From Nitrosomonas sp. (lineage in GTDB: Bacteria; Pseudomonadota; Gammaproteobacteria; Burkholderiales; Nitrosomonadaceae), in the NCBI GenBank assembly GCA_021774205.1, contig JAJFJI010000030.1, positions 1 to 6,597 on the forward strand: DNA of 6,597 nt. Reading direction: 5' to 3'. Position numbers and translations under genes: made by a program. Below are positions 1 through 6,563 of the stretch, piece after piece (position 1 is the stretch's first letter; the number at the start of each line of letters is the position of its first letter). The notes under the pieces are model-generated. The model was given only the letters and a program-made list of their open reading frames with translations, did no database searches and was not told where the DNA came from.

Positions 1-1
1 G

Positions 2-628
2 GATTTACATATGCCAAATATGGACGGATACCAATTGACCAAAGCCATTCGTTCCAGTAATACTGGGACAAAAAATAAGCCTATTATTGCGTTGACCGCC
101 AATGCGTTGAAAGGAGAAATGGAACATTGCCGTAGCATTGGTATGGATGATTATCTAAGTAAGCCGGTTCAGCTTGAAGATTTACAGGCTACTTTGGAGA
201 AGTATCTAAAAATTTGCAAGTCGAGAGCAGACACAATAACCCCGGTTACGGAAATGTCATCGGCTGTGGTGCCGGTAGATATACAAATTCTTAAAGAGCT
301 GATTGGAGACGATCCAGAAATGATCAGAGAACTGCTGCAAGAGTATCGTGATAATGCGGCAACAACATCGAAAGATTTACATACTGCTTTCCAGGCAGGA
401 CAATGGACAATCGTTGGTTCGACAGCGCATAAACTGAAATCTTCTTCTCGTTCAGTTGGTGCGATGGCGTTGGGAGAGTTATGCGCTAAAGTAGAGCAAG
501 CAGGGAAGGCGAATGACGCCAAAACATTGGAAACGTTGCTGCCTACTTTTGATGAAGAAATGGCCAAGGTTGAAGCGCATCTCGAATCATTACATCAGCA
601 GGAAAAAATTAAGGAAGAAGACAAATGA
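2..628 (+). CDS. Hybrid sensor histidine kinase, C-terminal part (receiver + Hpt domains), 5' partial
   Basis: This is the end of a multidomain phosphorelay protein whose N-terminus lies before the window. The frame is open from base 2 and begins DLHMPNMDG, the conserved receiver segment, so the first Asp is most likely the phosphate-accepting residue. Counting from the first visible Met (base 11), the receiver continues with conserved Thr29 (ALTANAL) and Lys51 in the LSKP motif, and ends near residue 65. A polar linker of about 25 residues follows, then an Hpt domain at roughly residues 90-195 with the phosphoacceptor His140 in AHKLKSSSRSVGA. The Gly usually found just after the Lys of HxLKG is Ser here. 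This REC-Hpt order is typical of BarA/EvgS/BvgS-type hybrid kinases. The Met at base 11 is not a credible start because it falls inside the receiver core. The stop overlaps the sucC start by 4 bases. The sensed signal and the partner regulator cannot be seen. Confidence 0.93.
   Translation, partial: DLHMPNMDGYQLTKAIRSSNTGTKNKPIIALTANALKGEMEHCRSIGMDDYLSKPVQLEDLQATLEKYLKICKSRADTITPVTEMSSAVVPVDIQILKELIGDDPEMIRELLQEYRDNAATTSKDLHTAFQAGQWTIVGSTAHKLKSSSRSVGAMALGELCAKVEQAGKANDAKTLETLLPTFDEEMAKVEAHLESLHQQEKIKEEDK
611..617 (+). promoter_or_regulatory. Ribosome binding site of sucC
   Basis: The sequence AAGGAAG lies 7 bases before the sucC ATG, inside the last codons of the kinase gene. It is a good Shine-Dalgarno match and supports the start at 625 even though it overlaps the upstream stop. 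Confidence 0.8.
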
Positions 629-1812
629 AAATCCATGAATATCAGGCCAAAGAGATTCTTCGTAAATTTGGCGTTGCTACCCCGCAAGGTATTGCTTGTT
701 TCAGTGTCGAAGAAGCAGTAGCAGCGGCAAAAAAATTGGGTGGTAGCTTGTGGGTGGTGAAAGCGCAGATTTATGCGGGTGGGCGAGGAAAAGGTGGGGG
801 TGTGAAAATTGCAAAAACAATCGATGAAGTACGTCAACACGCTGAAAGTATATTGAATATGACGCTTGTTACGCCCCAAACAGGGTTAGGTGGACAAACG
901 GTACATCGTCTTTTGATAGAGCAGGGCGTCGATATCAGTAAAGAATTTTATATCGGCCTGGTTGTGGACCGTCGGAGTCAGCGGGTTTGCTTGATGGCAA
1001 GCTCAGAAGGTGGCATGGATATCGAACAGGTTGCTGCCAAGACACCAGAAAAAATTTATAAGGTCCTGATTGATCCCACAACGGGGTTAACAGACGAAGA
1101 GGCCGATGATATTTCATGCAAGATTGGGATAACGGAATCTTGCATAGCCGAAGCAAGGAAATTGCTGAAAGATTTGTATCGGGCTTTTGATGATACCGAT
1201 GCCTCGTTAGCTGAAATCAATCCGTTAACAATGACAGGAAACGGGCATATTATTGCACTTGACGCAAAAATGAATTTTGATGATAGCGCAGTATTTCGAC
1301 AACCTGATATTGTCGCCTTGCGTGATCTGGATGAAGAGGATCCGGAAGAAATCGAAGCCGCCAAGCATGATTTATCCTACATTTCATTGGATGGCAATAT
1401 CGGTTGTCTGGTAAATGGTGCAGGGCTGGCAATGGCAACCATGGACATCATCAAATTATACGGTGGAAATCCTGCCAATTTCCTGGATGTCGGTGGTGGT
1501 GCGACAGCGGAAAAAGTCACGGAAGCATTCAAGCTGATGCTGCACAATCCCAAATTGCAGGCGATTCTGGTCAATATTTTTGGCGGTATCATGAAATGTG
1601 ATGTGATTGCTGAAGGTGTGGTTACGGCTGCAAAGCAAGTAAAGCTCGATGTGCCATTAATCGTGCGTCTTGAAGGAACGAATGTGAAATTGGGGAAAAA
1701 AATATTGGCTGACTCGGGTTTGCCGATTATTTCGGCGGATAACATGGCTGATGCTGCTAAAAAAGCCGTTGCAGCTGCATCTGCATCCGCATCCGGTTCT
1801 AAAGCGGATTAA
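625..1812 (+). CDS. sucC: Succinyl-CoA synthetase (ADP/GDP-forming), beta subunit
   Basis: SucC is the nucleotide-binding subunit of the TCA-cycle enzyme that interconverts succinyl-CoA + NDP + Pi and succinate + CoA + NTP. It works in the cytoplasm as a complex with SucD. The protein starts MKIHEYQAKEIL, the family N-terminus, and has an ATP-grasp domain with Lys46 and GRGK at 53-56. The Mg-binding Asn199 (EINPL) and Asp213 match E. coli numbering exactly. The C-terminal ligase domain carries the GGIMKCD phosphate loop at about 320-326. Tyr50 stands where E. coli has His. The length is 395 residues against 388 in E. coli; the excess is an Ala/Ser-rich tail (AAASASASGSKAD) encoded partly by a short tandem repeat. 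The ATG overlaps the preceding TGA as ATGA and has a good Shine-Dalgarno site. sucD follows after 28 bases. No sucA or sucB is present in the window. I did not assign ATP versus GTP preference. Confidence 0.97.
   Translation: MKIHEYQAKEILRKFGVATPQGIACFSVEEAVAAAKKLGGSLWVVKAQIYAGGRGKGGGVKIAKTIDEVRQHAESILNMTLVTPQTGLGGQTVHRLLIEQGVDISKEFYIGLVVDRRSQRVCLMASSEGGMDIEQVAAKTPEKIYKVLIDPTTGLTDEEADDISCKIGITESCIAEARKLLKDLYRAFDDTDASLAEINPLTMTGNGHIIALDAKMNFDDSAVFRQPDIVALRDLDEEDPEEIEAAKHDLSYISLDGNIGCLVNGAGLAMATMDIIKLYGGNPANFLDVGGGATAEKVTEAFKLMLHNPKLQAILVNIFGGIMKCDVIAEGVVTAAKQVKLDVPLIVRLEGTNVKLGKKILADSGLPIISADNMADAAKKAVAAASASASGSKAD
1777..1794 (+). repeat. Three tandem 6-base units (GCATCY) at the 3' end of sucC
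   Basis: The hexamer occurs as GCATCT, GCATCC, GCATCC in frame and encodes Ala-Ser three times in the SucC C-terminal tail. The tail lies beyond the last recognisable family segment (LPIISADNMADAAKKAV), so copy number could change without harming the fold. That last point is inference. Confidence 0.75.
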
Positions 1813-1825
1813 GATAAAACCAAAT

Positions 1826-1831
1826 AAGGAG
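1826..1831 (+). promoter_or_regulatory. Ribosome binding site of sucD
   Basis: AAGGAG lies 9 bases before the ATG at 1841. It decides the sucD start: the frame is open further upstream, from a Met at 1751 inside sucC, but the residues encoded there are not SucD-like and have no such site. Confidence 0.85.
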
Positions 1832-1840
1832 TTAGCACTT

Positions 1841-2716
1841 ATGTCAATCCTGATCAATCAGAACAGTCGGGTAATGACGCAAGGCATTACCGGTAGAACA
1901 GGGCAATTTCATACCCGTATGTGCCGTGATTATGCGTATGGAAAAAATTGTTTTGTCGCCGGGGTGAATCCAAAAAAACCCGGTGAAAATTTTGAGGGTA
2001 TCCCGATTTACGGTACGGTAAAAGAAGCTAAACAAGAAACTGGCGCGACGGTTTCAGTGATTTATGTGCCGCCACCTTTTGCCGCCGCAGCAATTGATGA
2101 AGCCGTGGAAGCGGAGTTAGACCTGGTCATTTGTATTACTGAAGGCATTCCTGTGCGTGACATGCTACGTACACGTTACAAAATGCAGGGACGGAAAACG
2201 TGTTTAATAGGTCCGAACTGCCCGGGCATTATTACGCCCGATGAAATAAAAATTGGTATTATGCCGGGATATATCCATAAAAAAGGGCGTATCGGTGTGG
2301 TATCCCGTTCTGGTACGTTGACTTATGAAGCGGTGGCGCAACTTATGGAGCAAGAGCTTGGCCAATCGACGTGTATTGGTATTGGTGGGGATCCGGTCAA
2401 TGGATTAAAGCACCTGGATGCCATGAAATTATTCAACGAAGATGATGAAACCGATGCTGTTTTGATGGTCGGTGAAATTGGTGGCTCAGATGAAGAGGAT
2501 TGCGCAGGCTGGATCAAGGATAACATGAAAAAACCGGTTGTCGGTTTCATCGCTGGTGTGACTGCGCCATCCGGTAAACGGATGGGACATGCTGGTGCGA
2601 TTATCTCCGGTGGCAAAGGGACAGCGCAGGAAAAACTGGCAGTTATGGAGGAATGTGGCATTCGAGTGACGCGTAATCCTGCCGAGATGGGCAGTTTGTT
2701 GAAATCTGTTTTATGA
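1841..2716 (+). CDS. sucD: Succinyl-CoA synthetase, alpha subunit
   Basis: SucD is the CoA-binding, histidine-phosphorylated subunit that pairs with SucC. The start MSILINQNSRV matches the family N-terminus and follows an AAGGAG site. The protein is 291 residues, against 289 in E. coli. Visible in order are the N-terminal CoA-binding Rossmann region (GITGRTGQFHT, about 15-25), VIYVPPPF, CITEGIP, GPNCPGIITP, SRSGTLTYEAVAQ, GIGGDPVNG, Glu212 in the GEIGG segment (the residue that contacts phosphohistidine, E. coli Glu208), and the catalytic His250 in KRMGHAGAIISGG (E. coli His246). Every catalytic motif I know of is intact. The stretch CRDYAYGKNCFVAGVNPKK and the ending RNPAEMGSLLKS resemble betaproteobacterial SucD more than E. 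coli SucD, by memory. It sits 28 bases after sucC and 28 before the lipoprotein gene with no terminator visible, so cotranscription on both sides is likely. Confidence 0.97.
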   Translation: MSILINQNSRVMTQGITGRTGQFHTRMCRDYAYGKNCFVAGVNPKKPGENFEGIPIYGTVKEAKQETGATVSVIYVPPPFAAAAIDEAVEAELDLVICITEGIPVRDMLRTRYKMQGRKTCLIGPNCPGIITPDEIKIGIMPGYIHKKGRIGVVSRSGTLTYEAVAQLMEQELGQSTCIGIGGDPVNGLKHLDAMKLFNEDDETDAVLMVGEIGGSDEEDCAGWIKDNMKKPVVGFIAGVTAPSGKRMGHAGAIISGGKGTAQEKLAVMEECGIRVTRNPAEMGSLLKSVL

Positions 2717-2732
2717 TGGGCGTAATCCTTAA

Positions 2733-2736
2733 GAGG
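2733..2736 (+). promoter_or_regulatory. Ribosome binding site of the small lipoprotein gene
   Basis: GAGG within AAGAGGAAA sits 8 bases before the ATG at 2745 and supports this short gene being real and translated. Confidence 0.7.
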
Positions 2737-2744
2737 AAACTGCC

Positions 2745-3059
2745 ATGCGTTTTATACAAACAATTATAATTTTCTTTATGTTATTTGCGCTTGCAAATTG
2801 CGCAACAATGGAGCCAGTCCAACTACCGCCCGAACCGGATATTGAGGAGCGCCCGCCGGGGCCGCTGCCACCCAGTACGCGTCCTGCTTATAATCTCTCC
2901 GGCTATCCGGCTGCTATGAAAGATGGCTATATCGATGGGTGTGAAACAGCCAAAGAAACGCTCTATGGGCAAAAAAATGAAAGTCGTTACAACACTGACG
3001 GACAATATCGAATGGGTTGGGATGATGGTTTTGATATGTGCCAGGATAAAACCAAGTAA
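2745..3059 (+). CDS. Small proline-rich lipoprotein of unknown function
   Basis: I do not recognise a named family. The 104-residue protein has a hydrophobic N-terminal segment (about residues 6-17) ending in LANC, which reads as a signal peptidase II lipobox with Cys19 as the lipidated residue. Asn just before the Cys is unusual, since Gly, Ala or Ser is normal. Ala after the Cys would suit outer-membrane sorting. Residues 24-47 contain ten prolines and look like a flexible spacer. The C-terminal half holds two related motifs, GYIDGCETA (61-69) and GWDDGFDMC (91-99), each with aromatic-x-Asp-Gly and a Cys; Cys66 and Cys99 could form a disulfide in the periplasm. The Shine-Dalgarno match and start are good. 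It lies 28 bases after sucD and 29 before dacB, so an envelope role alongside PBP4 is possible, but that rests on position only. Confidence 0.85.
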   Translation: MRFIQTIIIFFMLFALANCATMEPVQLPPEPDIEERPPGPLPPSTRPAYNLSGYPAAMKDGYIDGCETAKETLYGQKNESRYNTDGQYRMGWDDGFDMCQDKTK

Positions 3060-3088
3060 TCTTTTTTGATTGTTGTGGACTTTGAAAA

Positions 3089-4534
3089 ATGACACTATTG
3101 AAGTGCGTCGTTATTCTATTTTTTGTAATAATTAACTTAACGTTGCCCGTGTTTTCTGGCGGCCTGCCAGCGTCTGTGCAACAGGCACTTAAACGAGCAG
3201 GAATACCCGTATCCGCTGTTGGCGTTTATGCGCATGAAATTGGCGCGCCCCAGTCCATATTAGCCGTTAATACTAATGTGGCAATGAATCCAGCGTCTGT
3301 CATGAAGCTTGTCACGACTTTTGCCGGACTGGAATTGCTGGGCCCGGCTTATACCTGGCAAACAGTCATTTATGCCCATGGCAAGTTAGTATCGGGTGTG
3401 CTGCAAGGTGACCTGGTTATCAAGGGCTATGGTGACCCTAAGCTGGATCTGGAAAACTTCTGGTCGCTTGTCTATCGTTTGCGTCAGACTGATTTACATA
3501 AAATTACTGGTGATCTGATTCTCGATCACAGCCACTACGATATCCCAAGAGAAGACCCCGGTGCTTTTGATGACCAGCCATATCGGACTTACAATATTAT
3601 TCCGGAAGCGTTGTTGATAAACTATCGAACGACTACCCTTCATTTTATACCGCAACCGAGTGATAACACAGTGCGAGTGGTTGTTGAGCCGGTATCGGAT
3701 TCACTGTTTTTACATAATGATCTGAAATTGACGCGTAATCAGTGTGGTGATTGGCGTCGTTTACTGGATGCGGATATTCATTTGGATCAAGCTAGCAATC
3801 GCCGGGTGACTGTCAAGCTAAATGGCAATTATTCTATTCATTGCGGCAAAAAATCGTATCTATTAGGTTTGCAAGATAGTGCCACGTATACCCGTGACTT
3901 GTTTAAGCAGTTATGGACGCAGCAGGGTGGGGAATTTTACGGCAACGTTATTGTTGATAATATTGCGTTGAACGGCTTAACACCGCTGAAAGTTTATGAA
4001 TCTCCACCATTAGCAGAAATTATTCGTGGCATCAATAAATTTAGCAACAATATTGCCGCGCGGCAATTGTACTTGTCCCTAGGGACAGCGGCTGAGACAG
4101 ACCTTAATAGGTCGTCTGCTACATTAGTCAAATCCGATGCGGCAATCAAACAGTGGCTTGCTTCCAGACAGTTAAATTTTTCTGAACTGGTTATTGAGAA
4201 CGGCTCAGGTCTGTCACGCAAAGAACGAATTAGCGCGGATCATATGGGGAAACTATTGCTGGCAGCTTTCCAAAGCCCAGTGATGCCAGAATTCATTGCA
4301 TCAATGCCAATTGCTTCGGTTGATGGCACCATGAGAAATCGTCTTACCGGAACTGCAGTGAGTGGGCTGGCGCATATGAAAACCGGTGCCTTAAATAATG
4401 TCAGGGCATTGGCTGGCTATATGCTTGATCAGTCCGGACGGCGCATTGTTGTGGTGTTTTTTGTCAATCATACTAAAGCGGCTTCTGCCCGGACTGCTAT
4501 GGACAAGCTGTTACAGTGGTTGTATGCAAGGTGA
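3089..4534 (+). CDS. dacB: D-alanyl-D-alanine carboxypeptidase/endopeptidase, PBP4 type (peptidase family S13)
   Basis: This is a class C low-molecular-mass penicillin-binding protein, which in the periplasm removes terminal D-Ala from peptidoglycan stem peptides and cuts peptide cross-links. All three active-site motifs are visible: SVMK at residues 70-73 (nucleophile Ser70, Lys73), SNN at 319-321, and KTG at 431-433. The roughly 245 residues between the first two motifs fit the inserted domains that mark PBP4. Length is 481 residues, against 477 in E. coli. Residues 1-23 form a signal peptide with a single Lys, a long hydrophobic core and a plausible cleavage site after VFS. No C-terminal membrane anchor is seen; the protein ends KLLQWLYAR. 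The ATG at 3089 has only a weak upstream ribosome site, but it is the start that gives the complete signal peptide. It is 29 bases after the lipoprotein gene and ends 17 bases before the oppositely directed hslU. Two perfect palindromes lie just after the SNN codons. Confidence 0.95.
   Translation: MTLLKCVVILFFVIINLTLPVFSGGLPASVQQALKRAGIPVSAVGVYAHEIGAPQSILAVNTNVAMNPASVMKLVTTFAGLELLGPAYTWQTVIYAHGKLVSGVLQGDLVIKGYGDPKLDLENFWSLVYRLRQTDLHKITGDLILDHSHYDIPREDPGAFDDQPYRTYNIIPEALLINYRTTTLHFIPQPSDNTVRVVVEPVSDSLFLHNDLKLTRNQCGDWRRLLDADIHLDQASNRRVTVKLNGNYSIHCGKKSYLLGLQDSATYTRDLFKQLWTQQGGEFYGNVIVDNIALNGLTPLKVYESPPLAEIIRGINKFSNNIAARQLYLSLGTAAETDLNRSSATLVKSDAAIKQWLASRQLNFSELVIENGSGLSRKERISADHMGKLLLAAFQSPVMPEFIASMPIASVDGTMRNRLTGTAVSGLAHMKTGALNNVRALAGYMLDQSGRRIVVVFFVNHTKAASARTAMDKLLQWLYAR
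4052..4067. repeat. Perfect 16-base palindrome inside dacB
   Basis: The sequence ATTGCCGCGCGGCAAT is its own reverse complement over all 16 bases. It encodes part of the conserved-looking NIAARQL segment just after the SNN motif. A second perfect palindrome begins 7 bases later. Confidence 0.85.
4074..4087. repeat. Perfect 14-base palindrome inside dacB
   Basis: The sequence TGTCCCTAGGGACA is self-complementary over 14 bases and encodes part of LSLGT. It is separated from the preceding 16-base palindrome by six bases. Confidence 0.85.
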
Positions 4535-4551
4535 TGAACGGTTTTTCAGGT

Positions 4552-5892
4552 TTATAGCACGTAACGTGCTAAATCTTCACTTTGAGATAGATCCTTAAGA
4601 CGGGCATCGACATAGGCTGCATCAATCACAATCGTTTCACCGCTATGTTTTGATGCATCATATGAAATTTCCTCTAGTAGTTTTTCCATAACGGTATATA
4701 AGCGTCTTGCCCCAATGTTTTCGGTTTTCTCGTTTACCGAGAAAGCGATTTCAGCCAGTCGTTTGATGGCATCATTGGTAAACGTTAATTCAATACCTTC
4801 CGTTTTCATTAATGCTTCGTATTGACGTGTCAAACAAGCGTCGGTGTTGGTCAGGATTTGTTCAAAGTCGCTAACACTCAAGCTTGTCAGTTCTACGCGA
4901 ATCGGAAAACGCCCTTGTAATTCCGGAATCAAGTCGGAAGGTTTGGTAAGGTGGAAAGCGCCACTGGCAACAAACAGGATATGATCCGTTTTTATCATGC
5001 CAAACTTGGTAGATACCGTGGTCCCTTCAACCAACGGCAACAAATCCCGTTGTACCCCTTGACGTGACACTTCACCGCCGGATGTTTCTGAGCGACTGGT
5101 GATTTTGTCGATTTCATCCAGAAATACAATACCATTCTGCTCAACATTTTGGGTGGCGCGTAATTTTAACTCTTCATCATTAACGAGCTTGGCAGCTTCT
5201 TCCTCGATCAACAGGCTTTTTGCTTCGCCGATTTTTATTTTGCGTGATTTCTTTCTGTCGCCTGACATATTCTGGAACATACCCTGGATCTGGGAAGTAA
5301 GATCTTCCATGCCGGGTGGCGCGAAGATTTCCATGCTGGCGCGCGGTATCGCAACGTCGATTTCAATTTCTTTATCGTCCAGGTCGCCTTCCCGTAATTT
5401 TTTACGGAATTTTTGCCGCGTATTACTGTCGGGGTCCCGATCTTCGTCTGTACTTGTCTTTACATCAAACTCTCTTGCCGGTGGTAGGAGCGCGTCTAAT
5501 ATACGCTCTTCCGCGCGGTCTTCCGCGTGAGGGCGCATTTTCCTGGTTTCTTTTTCACGGGACTGTTTGATGGCAGCCTCTGTTAGGTCGCGGATAATCG
5601 AATCCACGTCTCGTCCAACATAACCAACTTCAGTAAATTTCGTTGCCTCAACTTTAATAAATGGCGCGTCGGCCAGTCTTGCCAATCGTCGCGCAATTTC
5701 GGTTTTGCCAACACCCGTTGGGCCGATCATAAGAATATTTTTTGGAGTAATTTCTTGCCGCAGTGGGTCGGAAACCTGTTGTCTGCGCCAACGATTTCTT
5801 AGCGCAATGGCGACAGCACGTTTGGCAGTATCTTGCCCGATAATATGCTTGTCCAATTCATGGACAATTTCTTGTGGGGTCATTTGAGACAT
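4552..5892 (-). CDS. hslU: HslU, ATPase subunit of the HslUV (ClpYQ) protease
   Basis: HslU is the AAA+ unfoldase that binds, unfolds and threads substrates into the HslV peptidase in the cytoplasm. The start MSQMTPQEIVHELDKHIIGQ is the family N-terminus. Walker A is GPTGVGKT at 57-64 (Lys63), the pore loop is GYVG at 90-93, and Walker B is VFLDE with Asp259-Glu260. GRFPIRVEL supplies the expected arginine region, and GARRLYTVMEKLLE is the sensor 2 segment. The charged stretch between about residues 110 and 240 is the I domain. The C-terminus LARYVL is the tail that docks into HslV pockets in this family. The 446 residues compare with 443 in E. coli, and no motif is missing. The ribosome site before the ATG is weak. 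A second in-frame ATG at codon 4 is possible, but MSxMTP is the usual beginning. It lies 91 bases downstream of hslV, probably on the same transcript. Confidence 0.97.
   Translation of the reverse strand: MSQMTPQEIVHELDKHIIGQDTAKRAVAIALRNRWRRQQVSDPLRQEITPKNILMIGPTGVGKTEIARRLARLADAPFIKVEATKFTEVGYVGRDVDSIIRDLTEAAIKQSREKETRKMRPHAEDRAEERILDALLPPAREFDVKTSTDEDRDPDSNTRQKFRKKLREGDLDDKEIEIDVAIPRASMEIFAPPGMEDLTSQIQGMFQNMSGDRKKSRKIKIGEAKSLLIEEEAAKLVNDEELKLRATQNVEQNGIVFLDEIDKITSRSETSGGEVSRQGVQRDLLPLVEGTTVSTKFGMIKTDHILFVASGAFHLTKPSDLIPELQGRFPIRVELTSLSVSDFEQILTNTDACLTRQYEALMKTEGIELTFTNDAIKRLAEIAFSVNEKTENIGARRLYTVMEKLLEEISYDASKHSGETIVIDAAYVDARLKDLSQSEDLARYVL
4555..4571. repeat. Short perfect hairpin over the hslU 3' end
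   Basis: Arms TAGCACG and CGTGCTA (7 base pairs, 3-base loop) cover the last codons of hslU (Ala-Arg-Tyr-Val-Leu). It lies in the only space where dacB and hslU transcripts meet. No T-run follows on either strand, so it is not a standard intrinsic terminator, though it could stabilise 3' ends or aid termination. Part of the symmetry may come from the conserved codons. Confidence 0.45.
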
Positions 5893-5983
5893 AGTTATAA
5901 GCTCTGAATTTTTAGTGATTAGCGGATAGATGGCAGTTTCAGGAAATCCGGACCTGTTCTACTTATTATTCTGTTTTTAAAGC

Positions 5984-6505
5984 TTAATCGATAGACTCGA
6001 TGACAGCATCCTGATTGGTGTAAATACAGAGATCACCTGCGATAGAAAGCGATTTGATGACAATTTCTTTGGGTGTCAAGCTGGTGTTTTCAAGTAACGC
6101 GCGTGCAGCGGCATGGGCATAAGACCCACCACTACCAATTGCACCTAGACCAAACTCAGGCTCGATAACATCGCCTGCCCCGGTAATAATAAGCGTGGCT
6201 TCTGGATCGGCTACGACCAGCATTGCTTCCAGTCTACGCAGAATACGGTCGGTACGCCAATCCTTTGCCAGCTCAACAGCAGATCGCGTGAGATGTCCCT
6301 GGTGCTTTTCCAGTTTGCCTTCAAATCTTTCAAACAGGGTGAAAGCGTCAGCCGTGCCGCCAGCAAATCCGGCAAGTATTTTGTCATGATAGAGTCTGCG
6401 AACTTTACGTGCACTAGATTTGGCGACAACGGCTCCTAAAGTTACCTGGCCATCACCACCGAGCGCAACTTTTGAACCACGCCGAACTGAAACTATTGTG
6501 GTCAT
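5984..6505 (-). CDS. hslV: HslV, peptidase subunit of the HslUV (ClpYQ) protease
   Basis: HslV is the threonine peptidase of HslUV, related to the proteasome beta subunit, forming a double hexameric ring capped by HslU. The protein begins MTTIVSVRRG. Removal of Met exposes the catalytic Thr (residue 2 here), and Asp18 and Lys34 correspond to mature Asp17 and Lys33 of the active site. Other family segments are KVRRLYHDKILAGFAGGTADAFTLFE (about 34-59), HQGHLTRSAVELAKDWRTDR, GSGGSYAHAAARALLENT and SIAGDLCIYTN. Length is 173 residues, against 176 in E. coli. I see no clear Shine-Dalgarno sequence before the ATG. A TATAAT element on the same strand about 30 bases upstream suggests transcription starts close to the gene. 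hslU follows, completing the usual hslV-hslU order. Confidence 0.97.
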   Translation of the reverse strand: MTTIVSVRRGSKVALGGDGQVTLGAVVAKSSARKVRRLYHDKILAGFAGGTADAFTLFERFEGKLEKHQGHLTRSAVELAKDWRTDRILRRLEAMLVVADPEATLIITGAGDVIEPEFGLGAIGSGGSYAHAAARALLENTSLTPKEIVIKSLSIAGDLCIYTNQDAVIESID

Positions 6506-6534
6506 GAAATTAATCTGAGTTTATTGAAAAGCGA

Positions 6535-6563
6535 ATTATAACGCCGATTTAAAATTTAAATGT
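6535..6563 (-). promoter_or_regulatory. Probable sigma-70-type promoter for hslV-hslU
   Basis: On the - strand a perfect TATAAT (6535-6540) lies 29 bases before the hslV ATG, which would give a leader of roughly 20 bases. At 17-base spacing the -35 position reads ACATTT, a poor match, within an AT-rich stretch (6548-6570). I found no heat-shock sigma-32 pattern (CTTGAA with CCCCAT-type -10) in the visible upstream DNA, although hslVU is heat-inducible in E. coli; such a site could lie beyond the window. Confidence 0.5.

Noticed and set aside
1056..1745. Open frames on the - strand opposite sucC
   Set aside because: They are shadows of a complete, motif-intact sucC and show no protein-like features of their own.
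1751..1840. Longer N-terminus for SucD starting inside sucC
   Set aside because: The encoded residues are a low-complexity reading of the sucC 3' end in another frame. The family N-terminus and a good AAGGAG site both fit the ATG at 1841.
3057..3068. T-run (six T) after the lipoprotein stop as a terminator
   Set aside because: No GC-rich stem precedes it, so an intrinsic terminator is not supported.
5099..5530. Long open frame on the + strand opposite hslU
   Set aside because: It is Ser/Arg-rich antisense reading of a clear hslU gene, with no recognisable domain or start signal.
5930..5983. Tiny + strand reading frame (about 16 codons) in the hslV-hslU gap
   Set aside because: It is very short, antisense to the operon, and has no family resemblance or convincing ribosome site.
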